Of a stretch of 64,000 nt of DNA, positions 36,481 to 46,394 are shown in pieces. The first letter of the stretch is position 1. Each line of letters opens with the position of its first letter. A model generated the notes under the pieces. It was given only the letters and a program-made list of their open reading frames with translations, was not told where the DNA came from and made no database searches. A program made the translations under genes and the position numbers. Source of the stretch: Tetrastigma voinierianum (lineage: Eukaryota > Streptophyta > Magnoliopsida > Vitales > Vitaceae); assembly GCA_016808115.1 (NCBI GenBank), contig JAEQBH010000734.1:186001-250000 (forward strand), in the 5' to 3' direction.

Positions 36481-38142
36481 TGATTAGTACCCGAAAAGTG
36501 TTATTTTGAGCCCTATATCAGATAGGTTTTGAGTGCTTTTTGCGCACTAATCATGTCAATAATGCCATCAAAGTGTTCGAAGTTCTTAGTATCACTTATG
36601 CTGTTTAGAGGTTATTTTTGGTTGTTTTGCAGGTTTTTGCGTACCTTGAGAGTTCAATATCGAGATATGTGCTGAACCATGAAGATTGAACCCATTTATC
36701 AGCCTTCAAACATACAAAAATTCAATGAAGGAATGAAGGCAAAGTGAAGAAGAAACGATGCAGTGGTGGTTCAGGATGCAGTGCAGTGAAGAACAGGCAA
36801 CCCAGAGATTTTCGCTATGATTGCGAAAATTTCGCTGGGATTGCGAAAATTTCGCAGTCATAGCGAAAATTTCGCAATCCTAGCGAAATTGAGAAATTTC
36901 GCTAGGCTAGCGAAATTTCGCTATGTAGCGAAAATCACTGTGCCTAGCGAAATTCTTCAATTTCGCTATCTCTAAAATATACTGCTAGGTTGTTAGTTTC
37001 GCGAAGGCTAGCTTAAATCGACCGTGCATAGCAAAATTTTGTGATTTCACATCTTCGTCCAATTTCGCTAGGCGAAATTAAGAAGCAGCGAAATTCGCGA
37101 AGAAGGCCACTACCTAGCGAAATCGTTTCCGCCTACGAAATCTTCAAATTTCGTCATACTTTTGTAATTAATGCAACCGACTTCATTTTGGTGTATTACC
37201 TTGTCCCTTGTATTAGCCAAAAATGTTAGGCTTTCTTGTATTTTCATACATTGGGTGGCCTATATACACTTCTAATTTGTAACCCTAAGCAATCTTTTTG
37301 GCACATTTTTCATTTTATGTAAATATCTCCTCATTTTCTCATTGAGGTTTTGTTTTTCTCTTCTCTCTCCTTTCTCTCATTTTCTAGGCTACCAAACAAC
37401 CTCTTGAGGATGACAACTCAAGAGATGCTTGGCTAAGCCTCTTAGCAGCTTTGAAGAGGAAGGTAGCTTAGCTTGGTTGTGGGGTAGCGTGTGTTTTCCT
37501 ATGTGTTAAATGCTATGGTGTAATCGTGATTTATGGTTCCCATCTTCTCAAACTAGGGTTGAATATCATTTAATGTCATTACCTTTGGCCAATACTTACC
37601 ATGCTTTTAGGATACATATTATTGCTAGATGCAATCAAGAGTTCTTAAATGGCCTTTACGAGCCAACAAATGCTGAATGTTAGGGTTCAAACTAAAAGGG
37701 GTCGAGATGCATGTTGCCCGTGGTTGACCTCGTAAATAGGAGTGATTTTAGGGTTGGGCTCATAGTTAAACAATGGATCCTGCTATGGCTCGACTATAAG
37801 GCTGCTTGCCATGATGCAAGATAAAACCCGAGGACACTTTGTTAACCTCCCATGCTACAAGCTAGTGACCTAAACCTTCAAAGTTACCTTTCACACTTCA
37901 CTTTCGCTTTTTTACAGCTTAATCAATATCCAACCACTTTCACACTGTTTTTCAACAACCAGCAATCCAAAACTAAAAGCCCCACCTTTTCAACACTGAT
38001 GTGTCATTCCATAGGATGAAAACCCATCCCCGTGTTCGACCCTAGACTCCAGATATCAAGCAAAGAGCTTGACTACGGCAATAGGAGGAACTTAGGATAT
38101 AAATTTTGTTGATTCCGGATCACCCTACTGTGGCACGAATCA
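36481..38142 (+). repeat. A 5' LTR (subtype A)
   Basis: 1662 bp, TGATTAGTACCC to GGCACGAATCA. Hairpin 36481-36553. Dense palindrome array 36809-37150 with at least fifteen (T/C)GCGAAA or TTTCGC(T/A) words. TATA CCTATATACAC at 37259-37269. Stem-loop CTCTTGAG/CTCAAGAG at 37401-37424, a compensated variant of the form in E2. The U5 end CACCCTACTGTGGCACGAATCA is the least degraded terminus in the window. Confidence 0.9.
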
Positions 38143-38144
38143 AA

Positions 38145-38163
38145 TGGCGGCTTTGTCGGGGAT
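38145..38163 (+). promoter_or_regulatory. A primer binding site (tRNA-Asp type)
   Basis: TGGCGGCTTTGTCGGGGAT, three bases after the LTR, with a few substitutions from TGGCGCCGTTGCCGGGGA. Confidence 0.8.
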
Positions 38164-38490
38164 GGTGCCAAACTACGTTTGATAAGTTGAAGTGTACTTG
38201 TGATCAACATTACAAGTGAAGGTGACCTTTTTAACCCTTTTTGAATCCCAGTAGCTGTAACTGCAAGTGTTCATCAATTTGCGTAAATCGCATCGCTTGT
38301 TTTTGTTTACAGCGCTTGTTATTTTAGTTAATCATAACCCTTTTTGCAAGCTGTTTGTGCTATTTCTCGTGGTCTCGCCTGTGTAAATGTGTCGGTGCAC
38401 CTCACCGGGAAAGAGAGACATCAGTAGATTGCAAAGAATCGTGAGCACCAATTGAACAAGGCAAAGGAAATCAAGCAGCCAATAGACCAA

Positions 38491-40146
38491 ATGGATCCCC
38501 TACTCCAGAACACAGAGTCACCTGTGCAATCCCAAAGAATCCAACAGCCTTACAGTCGATGAGGGACCATATCCACCCTCCTAGAGTTAGTGCCCCTTCC
38601 CGCATCGCATTCTCACGGCGATGTAGCAAACTGAGGCCTTATTTAGTACTCTACTCCCACATATCATGGAAGGAAAATGAAAATCCATACACACACATAA
38701 GGGATTTGTTGAGGTTTGCACAACCTTTAAGTAAGGTATGATCGACATGGATTTGCTAAAGCTGAAAGCATTTCCATTAACTCTAAAGGACAAGGCCAAG
38801 ATTTGGCTTAACTCACTGAGGCCTAGAACTATTACTAGGAACAATGAGCCGCAGCGTAATTCCCGAAGAAGTTCTTAAAGGCTCATAAGACCAATAATTC
38901 TAAAGAGACAAATTTATACCTTTGCACTTCATGATGGTGAGAGATTTTACCAAAGGTCAGGGAGAGATTTCATGGAGACTAATAGCGTTTGGTCTGGCCA
39001 CTCATGGTTTGATACATGGATGCCGGTAAACCACTTATGTAGGTATGTCTCCTCCCCATGAAACAGCTTATCGAAACCATGTGTGGGGAGATTTTCCGAG
39101 TAAGCATCCCGATGAAGCCATGGATTTTCTCGAACTATGTGGCTGAAACTTCAAGGGTCAGGGATGAACCAAACCCAGAGAAATGGAAAGAAAATGCCTT
39201 TAGCCAACCTGTGGAGGGATGTATGCATCGGCCGAGGATATAGAAATGAAAGCTGTACTTTAACCTACTTAGAAGGTGGTGGAGCTTCAAGGAAAAAGGC
39301 TCCATGAAGGGCATGCAGCGACCAAAACACTACGTTGCACCAACCCATTCACCAGTTTCCAACCCACAGGTAATCCAGGAGAACATGATACGAGTGCTCC
39401 ATCAATGAAGGATTTGATGTCAGAGCATGCAAATGTTGTAGGTCAATATAAGCCACCACAACTCCACACTCCACATGGTAATACCTACACCTAATCGGAG
39501 GAATCACCCTAACCTCTCATGGAGACCTAATCTCCCCGCCTATGTACTCCCACCGCCAAAACTACGCTCGTTCCACCTTTCAACCACAACCACCTCCATC
39601 CTCATCTCCCGTGGAACAAGCCATTTTAAATTTGAGTAAGGTGGTGGGTAACTTTGTGGAAGAATAAAAGGGATCAATGTGCAACTGGCACAAAGGATTG
39701 ATACGTATGAGAGCACATTGAACAAGAGAATAGATGGGCCTGAGAGCAATCTATACAAAAGAATTGACAACCTCTACGTAACTCAATCAAGCAAAGACTC
39801 AACAATATTATGGAGGCACAGGAGAGAGGGAAGGTTCCTCCCAAACATTGCCAATCCAAAAGGAGTCCATGTGAGGTAGGTTTATCTAGCAATTCGGGAA
39901 TGGATGAGGTGAAAGCTTATAATTACACTAAGGAGTGGAAAAGAGGTTGATCAACTGGACGTCAAAACCTCGTTAAGGAAACCAGAATGAAGTAGAATTC
40001 GATCCGTGGACACATTTTCCCTGAAAGAGTGACTCAATGAAACACCGCATGCCACCTCCATTTCCACAAGCACTTAGAGGCAGAAGAAGGCATCTCAAGA
40101 AGCAGCATCCTAGAAGTCCAAGGCGTAAAATAACATACTCCTTGGA
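38491..40146 (+). pseudogene. A gag, decayed
   Basis: The start ATG at 38491 (MDPLLQNTES) follows a 330-bp leader. Gag landmarks: ENENPYTHIRDLLRF (38680-38720), LTLKDKAKIWLNSLRPRTI (38775-38835), LKRQIYTFALHDGERFYQR (38895-38950), WFDTWMPVNH (39010-39040), METMCGE-like residues at 39070, DEAMDF-like residues, then a C-terminal part with NLSKVVGNFVEE (39630-39664) and a coiled-coil-like repeat RIDTYESTLNKRID...YKRIDNL (39698-39775). The zinc-finger segment before the Pro-rich region is hard to see and may be deleted. Frames break repeatedly. Confidence 0.82.
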
Positions 40147-40708
40147 GTGATAATCAAACAAGTCCCTGCCTATGCAAAATTTTTGAAAGATCTTTGCACA
40201 ATCAAGAAGGGATTAGGTATTGAGAAAAAGGCATTTCTTACTGAATGTCAATGCCATAATCCAGCAAGAACTACCAAATACAAGGATTCAGGATCTCCCA
40301 TAATTTCAGAATACTGCGGGACTCAGATAGACAAATCTCACTTGACCTAGGAGTTAGTGTGAACTCATCGCCATACTCTGTATAAGCAAAGGGATTGTGT
40401 GAACTCAAACCTACTAACATAACACTATCATTGGCCGATAGATCGTTGAAGATCCCTTGGCGTATAGTCGAGGATGTTCGAGGAAAATAGACAAACCCTC
40501 TACTACCCAAGAGATTTTTGTAGTTCTCGATACTGAGCCAATTGCAAATGAACCCAATCATGTGCCAATCATCCTAGGAAGACCATTTATGGCCACTGAC
40601 AATGCAATTATCAATTTCCGAAATGGAGTGATGCAACTTACATTTGGCAATATGACCTTGGAGCTGAACATATCCATTCAACAACAAATACAGTCAGGTC
40701 GAAGATGA
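40147..40708 (+). pseudogene. A protease, decayed
   Basis: IKQVPAYAKFLKDLCTIKKG (40150-40210) opens the domain, followed by EKKAFLTE. The active site is degraded to LDLGVSVNSSPYS in another frame (about 40345-40385), with D-L-G kept but Ala changed to Val. The C-terminal half is open and well preserved: VVLDTEPIANEPNHVPIILG, RPFMATDNAIINFRNG and MQLTFGNMTLELNIS (40520-40680). Confidence 0.85.
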
Positions 40709-40962
40709 AAAGCAATTAACTGATGAAGTTAGTTCAATTGGTCAACATGCAGGAAAGCTAAGTGTCCAGGAACTAAAAGGAATAGCTTCTAAGAAGGTGA
40801 AGAAGAGGGTTTTGCATTGCCTCTCAAAGGACTACCGAAGGGCAATTGTTCAGTTCAAAGTCAACCAGTGAGAAACCAAGCAACAATGGGAAATCCAACA
40901 CCAAGGATTCAGCTCAGACCACTGTCGGGTTTGAGGAGATCATCCTCCTTGACCCTCCTTGA
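40709..40962 (+). pseudogene. A pol tail joined directly to PRO
   Basis: About 80 codons after PRO (TDEVSSIGQHAGKLSVQELK and a basic stretch SKKVKKRVLH), then VEEIILLDPP and stop at 40960-40962. Parallel to E1 641-852, where the same ...DEVVSNGRYAGEA... segment can be traced. The basic stretch has no counterpart I recognise in pol-bearing elements. No RT, RNase H or integrase sequence is present. Confidence 0.75.
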
Positions 40963-41321
40963 GTAATTCCGTGATATTGAACTGGTTCGGTGTTCCCAAA
41001 AACCGAATTGCAGTTCAACAATTTTGGCTTTTAGTTTTAATTTAGTCAATTTCAATAATTTTAGTTATTTTTAGAAAGTTTCTTAATTTAGCAGTTTTCC
41101 ATTATTAGTAACTTCGTAATTATAATATAGTATCTTATATTAAATTTTATTATAATATCATATATTAATTTTTAGTATAATAATTTTTATTTCTTATATT
41201 ATTACTATTTAAGCTAAAAATTTTGAAATGCAGTGGTGATGAAGGCTAGAACTAAATTCGCTATAATACGAAAAATTAGAGGAAAAGACCCTTCGACTTG
41301 GCCTCAAGCTTATAAAAGAGG
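40963..41321 (+). promoter_or_regulatory. A intron-like spacer with TATA box before ORF2
   Basis: An AT-rich tract (about 41030-41230) ends in AATTTTGAAATGCAG (41218-41232), acceptor-like as in E1. AAATTCGCTATAATACGAAA at 41254-41273 is the U3-type motif, and TTATAAAAGAGG at 41310-41321 a TATA box. GAC/CCTTCG and CCTCCCC words follow at matching distances in E1. Whether it acts in splicing or transcription is inferred from position only. Confidence 0.5.
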
Positions 41322-41329
41322 AGGGGCTG

Positions 41330-43222
41330 GCCATCCAATCACTTCAGATCTACCCTCCCCGCCTTCTTGAGCCACCTCACAAGAACCCCCGAGTCACCGG
41401 GTCACCCGCCGCCATTGTCCACCTCGCCCATTCATCAAGCCACCGCGAGCCGCCACCGCGCCACACTTCCACCCAGACGGCCTCGTCTGGCCTTGTCTTG
41501 CCCTACCATTACAGCCTCTCGCCCACGCCCGGAAGCCTTGATCGAGCTTACCACATACAAGGCTGAGCCCTGTTTTCGTAGCTCGAGTCATAATTCCACT
41601 CAGTCAGCTACGACTACCATCATACCGTGTTCGTGGTATCAGTACTCCATACAAATTCCTCGAGCCATACCAAGAAGGCGCCGCCTTCTCGCGCACGCAT
41701 CCAAGGCCCTGGCCCCCGCCAAAGGAGCCCTGTGATCATCTTTGGCAAGCACTAGTTTCATTTTCATCAGTGGAGCCCTATTCCAATGTCTTATTTGGAT
41801 TACAGTTATGGTGCGCACTTAGGTGGTGGGTCCCGCCTCTCTACTAAGGGTCGATTTAGTACTAATTGTGAGCGAGAGGAGCAGCCCTAGTTCCACCCGT
41901 CCCGATTCCCACTCCGGCCCGGTCCCGGCCCCGCACTGAAACTCTCTTGTCCCCGAGGCAGCCCCTCCGAGGAGCCCTGGATCCGGGGACGATACCAGAC
42001 GTGATGGGACCTCGGGGCCCCGCTAATGCGGTACCCCAGCAGAGATAACAGGGAGGGTTTCGCATCCAAGCGAGTTCGGCGACATCGTGCCCGTGAGTCA
42101 TCCCCTATCCAAGCCTCGCCTATCGCTATTACATCTCGCAATCGGTGACGACATCATCGTCAGCTTGTCGCCGCCCGTGGATCGTGGAGGCCGCGGTTTC
42201 TCGCACCCCATTCCGAGGAACGTCGCGCTTCATTCGAGAGACTTCACGAGTCATATTACGACGCCCCGCACCGCTGGGGATCCTGCATTCGTGGATTCAT
42301 GCGATCGATCGAAAGCACTACTCCTCGCTACTATCTGCGAGGCCGAGGCAAAGATTATTACCCCCAAGGTGTTCTACAAGCCTACCATCTGATGACATCC
42401 CGGGAGTGCCTAGTCCGCTCGAGCTCCGGTTCACTATCGACGATCGCCCAGAGTGCCAGAGCAAACTACATTTCTTGAAGAATATGGCCTGCGATACTGC
42501 AGCCCTAATTCAGAGGGTTATCGAGATCGGGTCTCACCGACACACCGAGAGATGGTCCGGCAGCTTCGCCGAGACACCACCGCTGACTCCATATTATTTA
42601 GAGCAGCCTCTCCCGCCTCGTATGCTCTGACGACTCATCCTGCTCAGGACTGGCCTCTTCCCACCCGCAGCACTACGTACAAACGTAGGGCCATCCCCGG
42701 AGGCTCAGACCCGATCTCGCAGGGACTCGGTCTACCCCTCGAGCCGGGTGGATGACCTCCCTCATTACACTTCCCGAGGAGAAGGTCCATCGTAGCGGGC
42801 CTGCTCGAGCCGAGAGTCCCACCGCTGGATGCCAAGCACATTATGCCGTGTCCATGAGCACTTGGGCTTCCCAGAGGAGCCCCGGATTGAGAGGAGATTT
42901 AGGTGTCCTCAGATCCTGTATATGGAGCGAGCGATGGTCATGCCCATATCATTTATCCTCCAAAGAAGAGGACTCGGAGGAGGTATCGACCAGTGGTGTA
43001 GGACTCCCCACAGACACACGAGCCCCCGAGCCCGAGGTGGAGAGAGGAGTCCACCCGCATATGTCCCCTCCGTCTCCTCCTCCACATTCTACATCCGCGG
43101 CTGCAGCTGATACACCTGGCCCATCTTACACATCACATCATTCGTCGGAGTACGTTCATGCCAGCTCGAGAGAGATATCAGGCGTGATGGATGCGATCTG
43201 TTCATTAGCAAATACCCAGTAA
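41330..43222 (+). pseudogene. A ORF2 (Athila post-pol protein), decayed but traceable
   Basis: GC-rich block with long open stretches in changing frames (41367-41735, 42145-42630, 42752-43222). It starts with a Pro/Arg/Ser-rich region (PPPLSTSPIHQATASRHRAT). The conserved core reads FTIDDRPE (42430-42455), REMVRQLRRDTTADSILFR (42546-42602), a TGLFP..YVQRRAIP-like stretch (42650-42700), EEKVHR (42775-42792), HEHLGFPEEPRIERR (42855-42897), CPQILYMERAMVMPISFIL (42903-42960), a Pro-rich TDTRAPEPEVER linker, and REISGVMDAICSLANTQ (43170-43220). The order matches E1 2230-2935. I recognise it as the ORF2 of Athila elements of the kind I recall from grapevine. Its role is unknown; an envelope origin has been proposed for Athila ORFs but nothing here proves it. 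Confidence 0.75.
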
Positions 43223-44707
43223 AGATAGGATCGCAGGGTTGGCCTGTCACCCATACGCAAACAGACATGACCTCACCCGGGTCTTCCCGTGTTCCCGGAC
43301 GTATAGAGGAGGCCACCATAGCACCTATTAACATCTCGATGTCGCAGCAATAGCCAGCTAGCTATAGACTCCACCACCACCACAAAGAAGGAGGTGGTTA
43401 GGTTTCTTTTTATGTTTTTGTACGCTACCAAATTTCTTTATCAACCGCTTACTAATTTTGATTAGATTTATGTAGTTATTTCATAGTAGGCAAAGTGGAT
43501 ATTTCTTTGTATGTTTAGCTTTGTATTCATGTACTAGCCATTTTGGCTATATCAAAAGCTATTCAGTATATATATACAGATTTTTGCATATCATGTTTTG
43601 TGCCTTCACCATGTGTAACTGTTTTATCTTCAATTGGACAATTGAATTGCTTCAATTGAACAATTGAATTGCTTTGATTGGACAATTGAATTGCCTTTTG
43701 TTGGAAAATTGAATAATTGTAAGTTACCTTTATGTTAGAACAAATTCCATGTTTGAAATAATTTTCGTCACAAGTTCCAAAGATGCTCAACTTGAACATT
43801 CCCTTGCTTAATTCATACACTCCGCACGCCATTGTTTCAATAGGTTGTACTTCATACCTCCTTTCACTTTCAGATAGCCGCCTTAGGGCATGTCAAGTAA
43901 CCTAGGATAGGTTTGTGTTACCCACATTTGAAGACCAATGTAGCCTTTCCAAAAGGAAAAGAAAAGGAAAAGCAAAAAGAAAAGAAAAGCAAAATAAAAA
44001 GAAAAAGAAAAAGAAGAAAAGAAAATAAAGTCGTGACACTTTTGCCTTGAAACCCGAGCACATTCCAAGGGTATATGGCGAAAGTTTTCAAGCCCGATGC
44101 CCTAAGCCTTAATCGCCGAGTCATCGATGAAGTTCGTTACGTGGGTGGATAGAGTTTAACGACTAGAGGTGCTTGATTTTCGGGTCATTCGGAGTCCGTG
44201 GTAAAGCCCAGAGAGTTTGTGGTCGCTGATCCTTCTAGCTTGATGCCCTAAACCTTAATTCTGGTTAGAGTCATCTGGTGGACCCGCTACACCTGACTTT
44301 GGGTGAAGTCGGATTTTAAGTATCAGACCCTACAATATAGTTGAATAAAGAAAGGAGAGTGTAACTATCCGTATCTAGGTTAAGTTCAACAAACTTAAGG
44401 CCATGCCGTTGCTAGGTTGGGGAGGGACACTTTGCAATTTATTGACTTAACTGGTTACATAAAGAACCATTAGACTTTGGTGGAAATTCAAGTTGAGAAT
44501 CATGGAACCAATATTACCTAAAAAATTTGTTCTGTATGGTTTCGGCTCTTTCATGTTTCCATTTTCAAACTTGGTGTCAATTTTTCACTTTAAATGTAAT
44601 GTTTATTTGTATATGCCAATCTTTTTTTAGTCATAAAATTTTTGAAAATCACGCATGCATGCCCTTATTATTTTTGCATCGCTAAGTGACTAGCAACGCT
44701 TTGGGTG
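43223..44707 (+). other. A 3' spacer up to the polypurine region
   Basis: After ORF2 comes GTTAGGTTTCTTTTTATG (43398-43415), also in E1 at 3229-3245. Next are a palindromic 22-bp repeat block (43630-43720), a purine-only tract (about 43950-44030) of AAAGG/AAAAG units, and the conserved block (44130-44510) with AACCATTAGACTTTGGTGG. It ends CGCTAAGTGACTAGCA and TTTGGGTG before the LTR. No gene. Confidence 0.7.
43630..43720. repeat. Palindromic 22-bp tandem repeat
   Basis: Three to four units of CAATTGGACAATTGAATTGC spaced by 1-3 T/C bases, the last degraded to GGAAAATTGAATAATTG. The unit contains CAATTG twice, so neighbouring units can fold back on each other. E1 has about one and a half units at 3448-3510. 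Confidence 0.8.
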
Positions 44708-46394
44708 GATTATGATCAAAAGTGATATTTCGAGCCCTATATCGTATAGGTTTTGAGTGCTTTTGCGCACTAATCATGTCAATAATGCCACTAAAGTGTT
44801 CAGTTCCTTAGTATCACTTATGTCGCTTAGAGGTTATTTTTGGTTGTTTTGCAAGTTTTTATGCACCTTTGAGAGTTCAATAATATCGAGATACGTGGCC
44901 GGGCTACGAAGATCAACTCCATCGGTCAAATTTCTCTCTCAAACATACAAAAATTCAATGAAGGAATGAAGGCAAAGTGAAGAAGAAATGATGCAAAGGT
45001 GGTTCGTGGATGCGCAAGTGCTGAAGAATGTGCAACCTAGAGATTTTCGCTGTGATTACAAAAATTTTGCTGGGATTGCGAAAATTTCGCAGACATAGCG
45101 AAAATTTCGCAATCCTAGTTTAGTCTGAGTAAATTTTGCTAAAGCAGCGAAATCCTCGCTATGTAACCGAAAAATCACCGTGCCTAGCAAAATTCCTTCA
45201 CCTCACATATTCTAAAATATTTCGCTAGTTAGCGAATTGCTTAGCCAGCTTAAATCGATCGTGCACAGCGAAATTCCTTGTGATTTCGCCTATCTCGTCT
45301 AATTTCGCTTAGGTTGTTAGCCCTCAAGAAGCACAAATTCTCGCTACCTAGCTAAATTGTTCCCGCTCTTAGCGAAATCTTCCTCGCCCCGTCATACTTT
45401 TGTACTCAATGCCAACCGACTTCATTGTGTATTACCTCCTTGTCTCCTTGTATTAGCCAAATGTTAGGCTTCTTCTTGTATTTTCATACATCAAGTGGCC
45501 TATATAAGCCCCTCCCTTAAAATTGTAACCCTAAGCAATCTTTTGGGCACATTTTCTACTTTATGTAAATATCTCCCGCAGCCTTTCATTTGAGGTTTTG
45601 TTTTTCTCTTCTCTCTCCCCTCTTTCTCTCATTTTCTAGTTACTAAACAACCCTCTTCGAGATGACAACCAAGAGATGCTCTCGCTGCTTCCTCTTAGCT
45701 TGAAGAGGAAGGTAGCTAGCTTAGTTGTGGGTAGTTGCGTGCCTTTCTCATGTGTTAAATGCCAAGGTGTACTTTATTTATGGTTCCCATCTTCTCAAAC
45801 TAGGTTGAATATCATTTAATGTCATTACCTTGGCCAATACTTACTATGCTTTGTGGATACAAAAGGTATTACTTATCATAGATGCACTGTTGTTCTTAGA
45901 TGGCCTTTACGAGCCAATTAAACATGTTGGATCGTTAGGTTTCAAACTAAAAGGGGCCAGATGCATGTTGCCTGTGTTGACTCAAATAGAAAGTGATTCT
46001 AGGTTGGGTTTGCTAGTTAAACAAAGATCCTGCTATGGCTTGACTATAGGTTGCTTGCCATGATGCGAGGATAAAACCTAAGGACACTTGTTAACCCATG
46101 TTGTCAAGCTAGCGACCTAAACTTCAAAGTTACTTTTCTACACTCACTTCTATTTTTACAGCTAATCAATATCCAAACTATCACACTCCGTTCTTTTGAA
46201 ACAAATCCAAAATCCAAACTAAAAAAAGCTCCTCACCTTTTTCAACACTGATGCAAGTCATCTCAAGTAGGATGAAACCCATCCCCGCAGGTTCCACCCT
46301 TAGACCGCCATACCGTAGCAGCTTGACTACGGCAGAGGAGGAAACTTTAGGATATAAATTTTGTTGATTCTCGATCACCCTATCGTGGCACGAC
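44708..46394 (+). repeat. A 3' LTR (subtype A)
   Basis: Pairs with 36481-38142 along its length but is much more scrambled. The start is GATTATGATCAAAAGTG, the hairpin right arm GCACTAATCA at 44767-44776, the palindrome array 45041-45390, and TATA CTATATAAGCCCC at 45490-45502. The stem-loop is lost (CCTCTTCGAGATGACAACCAAGAG at 45650). The end GGCACGACC is damaged. Differences from the 5' copy are largely small insertions and deletions. Confidence 0.82.

Larger units (their letters stand above)
36481..46394 (+). mobile_element. A: Athila-like gag-PRO-ORF2 element lacking RT/RNase H/IN
   Basis: A 9.9-kb plus-strand element with both LTRs, primer site, gag, PRO, a short pol tail ending LLDPP-stop, an AT-rich spacer with a TATA box, a GC-rich ORF2, a 3' spacer and a polypurine region. 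It is inserted in the gag of H: the host reading GTCGGACAAATAGT (46400-46417, minus) resumes with CATCCTGAG at 36478 and below, matching contiguous E2 sequence near 9916-9945. The left flank GATGA has a degraded partner after 46394. It shares its deletion structure with E1. Confidence 0.88.

Noticed and set aside
42644..42841. Minus-strand frames within the GC-rich block
   Set aside because: Shadows of ORF2; the plus-strand motifs REMVRQLRRD and EEKVHR lie in the same region.
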